A DNA stretch of 35,380 bases from positions 1 to 35,380 of the forward strand of contig NZ_JAGPYK010000047.1 in NCBI RefSeq assembly GCF_018070045.1. Reading direction: 5' to 3'. Below the pieces are notes generated by a model. That model was not told the DNA's origin and did no database searches. It was given only the letters and a program-made list of their open reading frames with translations. This stretch comes from Micromonospora sp. U21. GTDB lineage: Bacteria > Actinomycetota > Actinomycetes > Mycobacteriales > Micromonosporaceae. Shown here piece by piece: positions 32,316 to 35,380 of the stretch. Made by a program: the position numbers and the translations under genes. How positions within the stretch are numbered: position 1 is the first letter of the stretch; each line of letters begins with the position of its first letter.

Positions 32316-32931
32316 CGACCCACCGGGCGACGGGCGTCCGGGCCAGGGCCACCGCGACGGTACCGAGCACGGCGACCTCGGCGAGGATGAGCAGGCGTTC
32401 GGCCAGGCCGATCAGCAGGCGGTCGCCGGGGTAGGCGGACCAGATCATCGCCGCCGCCAGGGCCAGGCTGAGCACGACGAGGGTGCGCAGCATCCGGGCG
32501 GCGGGCGCCAGGTCGGGCCGGCGGGCGAGCAGCCAGCCGGCGGCCGGCAGCGCCAGGAAGGCGACCACCGAGGCGTACCGGTGCAGGTAGGCGGCGGTGG
32601 TCATGTCGGTGCCCGGTTCGTTCGTCGGCACGACCGCGGCCAGCACCAGCCCGGCCACCCACGCGCCGAGCAGCAGCTCGGCCGACCGACCGGGGGTCGG
32701 TTGGGGTGGGCCGGTGCGACGCAGCCCGTACAGCAGCGCCACGGTGGCGAGCGCGAGCACCACCATCGCGACGTCGATGACGCCACCCCGGTCGGAGACC
32801 GCGAAGTCGCTGATGGTCAGCGCCCACGGGTTGAGGTCGTCGTTGACTTCGAGGTGGCCGATCACGGTCAGCAGCGCCGCCAGGGCGATCCCGCCGAGGG
32901 CGAGCAGGCCGGTGCTCCGGGTTGCAGGCAT
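32293..32931 (-). CDS. DUF998 integral membrane protein
   Basis: A 212-residue protein with six predicted membrane helices (LLALGGIALAALLTVIG; VAMVVLALATVALLYGL; LLLGAWVAGLVLAAVVP; VVAFLALPAAGWLLA; LVVLSLALAAAMIW; LLILAEVAVLGTVAVAL). DLNPWALTISDFAV and the loop PTNEPGTDMTTAAYLHRY are typical of DUF998, a family of unknown function. The helix-3 loop and the histidine in YLHRY are the conserved points. It lies 92 bases downstream of the DedA gene on the same strand. It overlaps the end of lpdA by 23 bases in opposite orientation. Confidence 0.88.
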   Translation of the reverse strand: MPATRSTGLLALGGIALAALLTVIGHLEVNDDLNPWALTISDFAVSDRGGVIDVAMVVLALATVALLYGLRRTGPPQPTPGRSAELLLGAWVAGLVLAAVVPTNEPGTDMTTAAYLHRYASVVAFLALPAAGWLLARRPDLAPAARMLRTLVVLSLALAAAMIWSAYPGDRLLIGLAERLLILAEVAVLGTVAVALARTPVARWVVTPTRGA

Positions 32932-33009
32932 GACTCAGCCTGTCGCTCCGGAGGCCCGAGGCGGATCCGGGACGGCCACCGAAATCGTCCCGGGGGACCA
33001 CCCCTAGAG

Positions 33010-33022
33010 GCACCCGGGGTGC
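33010..33022 (-). terminator. Small hairpin after the DedA gene
   Basis: GCACC-CGG-GGTGC lies one base past the DedA stop codon. It is short and could be a weak terminator or an mRNA 3' end stabiliser. Confidence 0.35.
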
Positions 33023-33023
33023 T

Positions 33024-33653
33024 TCAGTCGATGGGGATGTCGGCTGCGGCTGCGGCCCGGGCGTGCCGTGCGCTGACCAGCGTCATCGCCCACCCGGCGG
33101 CGGCGAAGCCGGCCGCCGCGGCGGTGGCGATGATGGCCAACCGCCAGGCCGACTCGGTGAGCGCGGTGCCGCCCAGGTGGCCGACCAGCGCGCCGTAGGT
33201 GGCCCAGCCCAGCGCGGCGACCGCCTCGTAGAGCACGAACAGCCGGTACGGGTAGCGGCTGCGGCCGGCTGAGAAGCAGGCCGCCATCCGCCCACCGGGC
33301 ACGAACCGGCAGAGCAGAATGACCAGCGGCCCGGGTTGCCGCAACCCCTGGGTGACCCGGCTGGCGACCCGTCGCGCCCGGCTCGGTTCGGCGTGCCGGG
33401 GGGCCCGCCGGTCCGGTGCGCCGCGACCCAGCAGGTAGCAGGCCAGGTCGCCGGCGAAGACGCCGAGCGCGCCGACGGCGATGGTGACCGGCAGGCTGAG
33501 CCCACCGTAGACGGTGAGTGCACCGCTGGTGATCATGACGATCTGCGTGGGAATCACCGGGACGAAGGCGTCCGCGATCAGCAGGCCGAGCAGCACGAGG
33601 TACGCCCACGTCGGCGATGCGACGTCAGTCAGTAGTTCGGGCACGCGTGCCAC
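33024..33653 (-). CDS. DedA-family membrane protein
   Basis: A 209-residue protein of the DedA/SNARE-associated family, whose studied members flip undecaprenyl phosphate or phospholipids and need the proton gradient. IADAFVPVIPTQIVMITSGAL carries an acidic residue at the first conserved position (Asp instead of Glu). GALGVFAGDLACYLLGR is the second signature and CRFVPGGRMAACFSAG the conserved arginine loop. Four or five hydrophobic helices are seen. The start is GTG 33653 with only a weak ribosome site. The substrate is unknown; the variant IPTQ in place of PGE may mark a subfamily. Confidence 0.88.
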   Translation of the reverse strand: MARVPELLTDVASPTWAYLVLLGLLIADAFVPVIPTQIVMITSGALTVYGGLSLPVTIAVGALGVFAGDLACYLLGRGAPDRRAPRHAEPSRARRVASRVTQGLRQPGPLVILLCRFVPGGRMAACFSAGRSRYPYRLFVLYEAVAALGWATYGALVGHLGGTALTESAWRLAIIATAAAAGFAAAGWAMTLVSARHARAAAAADIPID

Positions 33654-33768
33654 CTCGCCGAATGCGGCCGATTGGGTGTCTCGAGCCTGACGGCGTGTCC
33701 GGCGTCACCGTGGACGGCCCCACCCCGCCGTGACCGTCGACACGACTGGGCCACCCAGGTACAACGAG

Positions 33769-33795
33769 GCGAACCGTCCTCGGGTGACGGTTCGC
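33769..33795. other. Unexplained 10-bp hairpin in a gene-free stretch
   Basis: GCGAACCGTC (33769-33778) pairs perfectly with GACGGTTCGC (33786-33795) around a 7-base loop. It sits in the 350-base gap (33654-34002) between two divergent gene starts, where no terminator is expected. No other gene is seen in that gap. Confidence 0.5.
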
Positions 33796-33907
33796 AGCCG
33801 TCCGCCCGGCCCGCGCCGGTCGGCGGATCGGCGTGCGTCGGCGTACCGTTGTCGGCGCGGCCCCGGCACCGTCGGGTCCCCCGTTCCTGACGTTCCGGGC
33901 CGCCCAG

Positions 33908-33938
33908 GGGCCGCCGGCGGGTCCCGCGCCGGCGGCCC
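33908..33938. other. Unexplained 12-bp hairpin in the same gap
   Basis: GGGCCGCCGGCG (33908-33919) pairs perfectly with CGCCGGCGGCCC (33927-33938) around a 7-base loop. It lies about 50 bases before the promoter of the threonine leader and could end an upstream small RNA or insulate the promoter. Confidence 0.5.
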
Positions 33939-33990
33939 GCCCTCCCCTCCGCCACGCCAAATCCGGGTGCGTCCCCGATGGCCCGACGGG

Positions 33991-33996
33991 TACGGT
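33991..33996 (+). promoter_or_regulatory. Leaderless -10 hexamer of the threonine leader
   Basis: TACGGT ends six bases before ATG 34003, the same arrangement as at several other genes here. Confidence 0.5.
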
Positions 33997-34002
33997 CGCC
34001 CC

Positions 34003-34059
34003 ATGTGCAGCGCGGTAGTGGTGACCACGACGCCGGGTGTTCCCGGCGTGCCGCTCTGA
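34003..34059 (+). CDS. 18-residue leader peptide with three threonine codons
   Basis: The frame MCSAVVVTTTPGVPGVPL ends at TGA 34057-34059. It holds the consecutive threonine codons ACC ACG ACG (34024-34032) and lies 103 bases before a threonyl-tRNA synthetase-like gene. A clean 8-bp hairpin begins at the third threonine codon. This is the classic layout of a ribosome-mediated attenuator that senses charged tRNA-Thr. The ATG follows a TACGGT promoter hexamer by six bases, so the mRNA may begin at or very near it. The function is inferred from codons, structure and neighbour. Confidence 0.65.
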   Translation: MCSAVVVTTTPGVPGVPL

Positions 34060-34156
34060 CGTAACCACCGTCGACCAGGCCCCGGGGCGATCCGCCCCCG
34101 AGGGCCGCGCGGCGTTCGGAGTCCAGGTCGCCTCCGGGTCGTACCCGATCCAGGAG
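34030..34156 (+). promoter_or_regulatory. Attenuator-like structured leader of the ThrRS-like gene
   Basis: Three hairpins can be drawn. A: ACGCCGGG (34030-34037) with CCCGGCGT (34042-34049), starting at the last threonine codon. B: GGCCC and GGGGCG (34078-34089) with CGCCCC and GGGCC (34093-34106), a strong GC stem. C: CTCC (34132-34135) with GGAG (34153-34156), plus GGGT/ACCC inside, which would hide the ribosome site AGGAG of the next gene. A ribosome stalled on the threonine codons would open A. How that reaches B or C is not resolved by eye. No T-tract follows B, so control may be translational. Confidence 0.5.
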
Positions 34157-34162
34157 CACGAC

Positions 34163-35380
34163 ATGATCGACCACCGTAAGCTCGGCAGGGAGCTGGACCT
34201 CTTCGTCTCCGACCCGCTGGCCGGCGCCGGCCTGCCGATCTGGCTGCCGGCCGGCGCCGCCGCCCGGCACGCCGTCGAGGAGTACGTCCGGGAGCTGGAG
34301 CGCCGATCCGGCCACCAGCACGTCTACTCGCCGCCGCTCGGCAAGCGCGAACTCTTCGAACTCTCCGGTCACCTCGGCTACTTCGCCGACGACATGTTCC
34401 CGCCGATGCGGCTGAGCGCCGACGACGAGTTCGTGCTCCGGCCCGCGCTCTGCCCGCACCACGCGCTGGTCTTCCGGGCCCGGGGCCGCTCCTACCGGGA
34501 GTTGCCGCTGCGGATCGCCGAGCTGGGCGGGATGTACCGCCCGGAGCGTTCCGGAGTGCTCGGCGGGCTGTCCCGGGTGCGTGCCATCTCGCTCAACGAC
34601 GCGCACACCTTCTGTGCTCCGGACCAGGTGGGCGAGGAGGTCGTGGAGATCATGCGGCTGATCCAAGCCGCGCACGCCGCGCTCGGCGTCCGCCCGGCCG
34701 GCTTCCGGCTGTCGCTGCGCGGGCCGGGCGAGAAGTACGTAGGCGACGACGCGCAGTGGGCCCGAGCCGAGGAACTGCTCCGGGGCGCGCTGGCCGGGGT
34801 GGCGTACGTGGAGGCGCCCGGGGAGGCCGCGTTCTACGGCCCGAAGATCGATATCCAGATCGTCGACGCGGCCGGCCGGGAGTCGACCATCTCCACCATT
34901 CAGCTGGACTTCGACAAGCCGGAACGGTTCGACCTGTCGTACACCGACTCCGACGGCAGCCGGCGCCGGCCGGTGATGGTGCACCGCAGCCTGGTCGGCA
35001 GCATGGAGCGGCTGTTCGCGTACCTCATCGAGGTGCACCAGGGCGCCTTCCCGGCCTGGTACGCGCCGGTCCAGCTGGTGCTGCTGCCGGTGGACGACGG
35101 GCAGGCCGACGCGGCGGCCGAGCTGGCCCGGCGCGCCGTCGCCGCCGGGCTGCGGGTCGAGGTCGACGCTGCCGGCTCGTTGGGCGCCCGGATCCGGGAC
35201 GCGGCCCGCCGCCGCGTCCCGTACCTCGGGGTGCTGGGTTCCCGGGAGGCGGCCGACGGGCACCTCGCCCTGCGCCTGCGCGGCGGCCGCACCCTGGATC
35301 CGATGCCCGCCGACGCCGCGCTCACCCTGATCGCCGATCAGGTCGCGACCCACGCAACCGACCTCCTCCCACCCCCACCC
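34163..35380 (+). CDS. Threonyl-tRNA synthetase-like protein without TGS and editing domains (3' end outside the window)
   Basis: At least 406 residues with no stop before the window edge. It starts directly in the class II catalytic core: GLPIWLPAGAAARHAVEEYV (motif 1 region), RIAELGGMYRPERSGVLGGLSRVRA (motif 2) and VHRSLVGSMERLFAYLIE (motif 3). The zinc ligands Cys97, His148 and His274 are kept with the same spacing as E. coli Cys334, His385 and His511. FYGPKIDIQIVD and TIQLDFDKPERFDL are typical of ThrRS. An anticodon-binding domain follows (about 300-390). The TGS and N2 editing domains are absent, so it is an alternative ThrRS like the short second copy in some actinomycetes. Near the zinc cysteine it reads ALCPHH where the usual form is MNCPGH. 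AGGAG six bases before ATG 34163 supports the start. Confidence 0.9.
   Translation, partial: MIDHRKLGRELDLFVSDPLAGAGLPIWLPAGAAARHAVEEYVRELERRSGHQHVYSPPLGKRELFELSGHLGYFADDMFPPMRLSADDEFVLRPALCPHHALVFRARGRSYRELPLRIAELGGMYRPERSGVLGGLSRVRAISLNDAHTFCAPDQVGEEVVEIMRLIQAAHAALGVRPAGFRLSLRGPGEKYVGDDAQWARAEELLRGALAGVAYVEAPGEAAFYGPKIDIQIVDAAGRESTISTIQLDFDKPERFDLSYTDSDGSRRRPVMVHRSLVGSMERLFAYLIEVHQGAFPAWYAPVQLVLLPVDDGQADAAAELARRAVAAGLRVEVDAAGSLGARIRDAARRRVPYLGVLGSREAADGHLALRLRGGRTLDPMPADAALTLIADQVATHATDLLPPPP

Noticed and set aside
33730..34059. 109-codon frame ending at the same stop as the threonine leader
   Set aside because: The upstream part is low-complexity Arg/Pro/Gly, and a promoter hexamer lies just before ATG 34003, so only the last 18 codons are kept as a leader peptide.
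34060..34162. T-box riboswitch before the ThrRS-like gene
   Set aside because: I do not see the conserved T-box sequence or a long specifier stem; the consecutive threonine codons favour a leader-peptide mechanism.
33629..35353. Open frame of 574 codons on the minus strand
   Set aside because: It is antisense to the ThrRS-like gene, whose three class II motifs and zinc ligands are intact on the plus strand.

Overview
The window is chromosomal DNA from a high-GC actinobacterium. Gene content and style fit the family Micromonosporaceae (Micromonospora or Salinispora-like): a conservon ATP/GTP-binding gene, very strong G/C at third codon positions, many GTG starts, many start codons that sit 6 to 8 bases after a TANNNT hexamer (leaderless transcripts), and intergenic palindromes built on GGAAGGGCCCC. 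The assignment is inference from these features. No tRNA, rRNA, CRISPR array or intact insertion sequence was seen.

Layout. 1-4700: the end of a conservon (CvnD-like protein), then a minus-strand pair made of a conserved hypothetical gene and a 790-residue protein. That protein combines a catalytically dead IS110-transposase-like N-terminus, a long proline-rich linker and a C-terminus resembling the tail of conservon sensor kinases. 4700-5900: padR facing a membrane protein with a PadR-linked HAAS domain. 5900-13350: the complete cytochrome bd operon cydABCD, preceded by a blaI/M56-peptidase pair; the cydA promoter is covered by repeated CTACG/CGTAG dyads. 13350-18400: deoC with a full-length and a truncated aldehyde dehydrogenase, divergent from upp, then a GPP34 (GOLPH3) gene. 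18360-22200: phosphohexomutase and a transmembrane Ser/Thr kinase with four tandem TQxV/I motifs. 22350-26650: a B12-dependent acyl-CoA mutase catalytic subunit, an M20 amidohydrolase with a peculiar leader, and a DUF4349 lipoprotein. 26750-30800: MBL-fold protein, coiled-coil protein, a possible micro-ORF, an SCO6745-like protein, a double GNAT protein and a gamma-glutamylcyclotransferase-like protein. 30850-33650: LpdA-type NAD(P)H quinone dehydrogenase with a short coupled leader ORF, a DUF998 membrane protein and a DedA protein. 34000-end: an 18-codon leader peptide with three consecutive threonine codons, followed by structured RNA and a threonyl-tRNA synthetase-like gene that lacks the TGS and editing domains and runs off the window.

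How the genes work together. Respiration is a theme: cytochrome bd and its CydDC exporter, a quinone-reducing flavoprotein, and a repressor/protease pair placed to control cyd. Nucleoside salvage is another (deoC, upp, phosphohexomutase, aldehyde dehydrogenases). The two most promising new items are the IS110/conservon chimera at 1165-3537 and the threonine-codon leader at 34003-34162. The first suggests a transposase fold recruited into conservon signalling; the second suggests ribosome-mediated attenuation of an alternative ThrRS. All family assignments come from motif recognition by eye; no database search was run.
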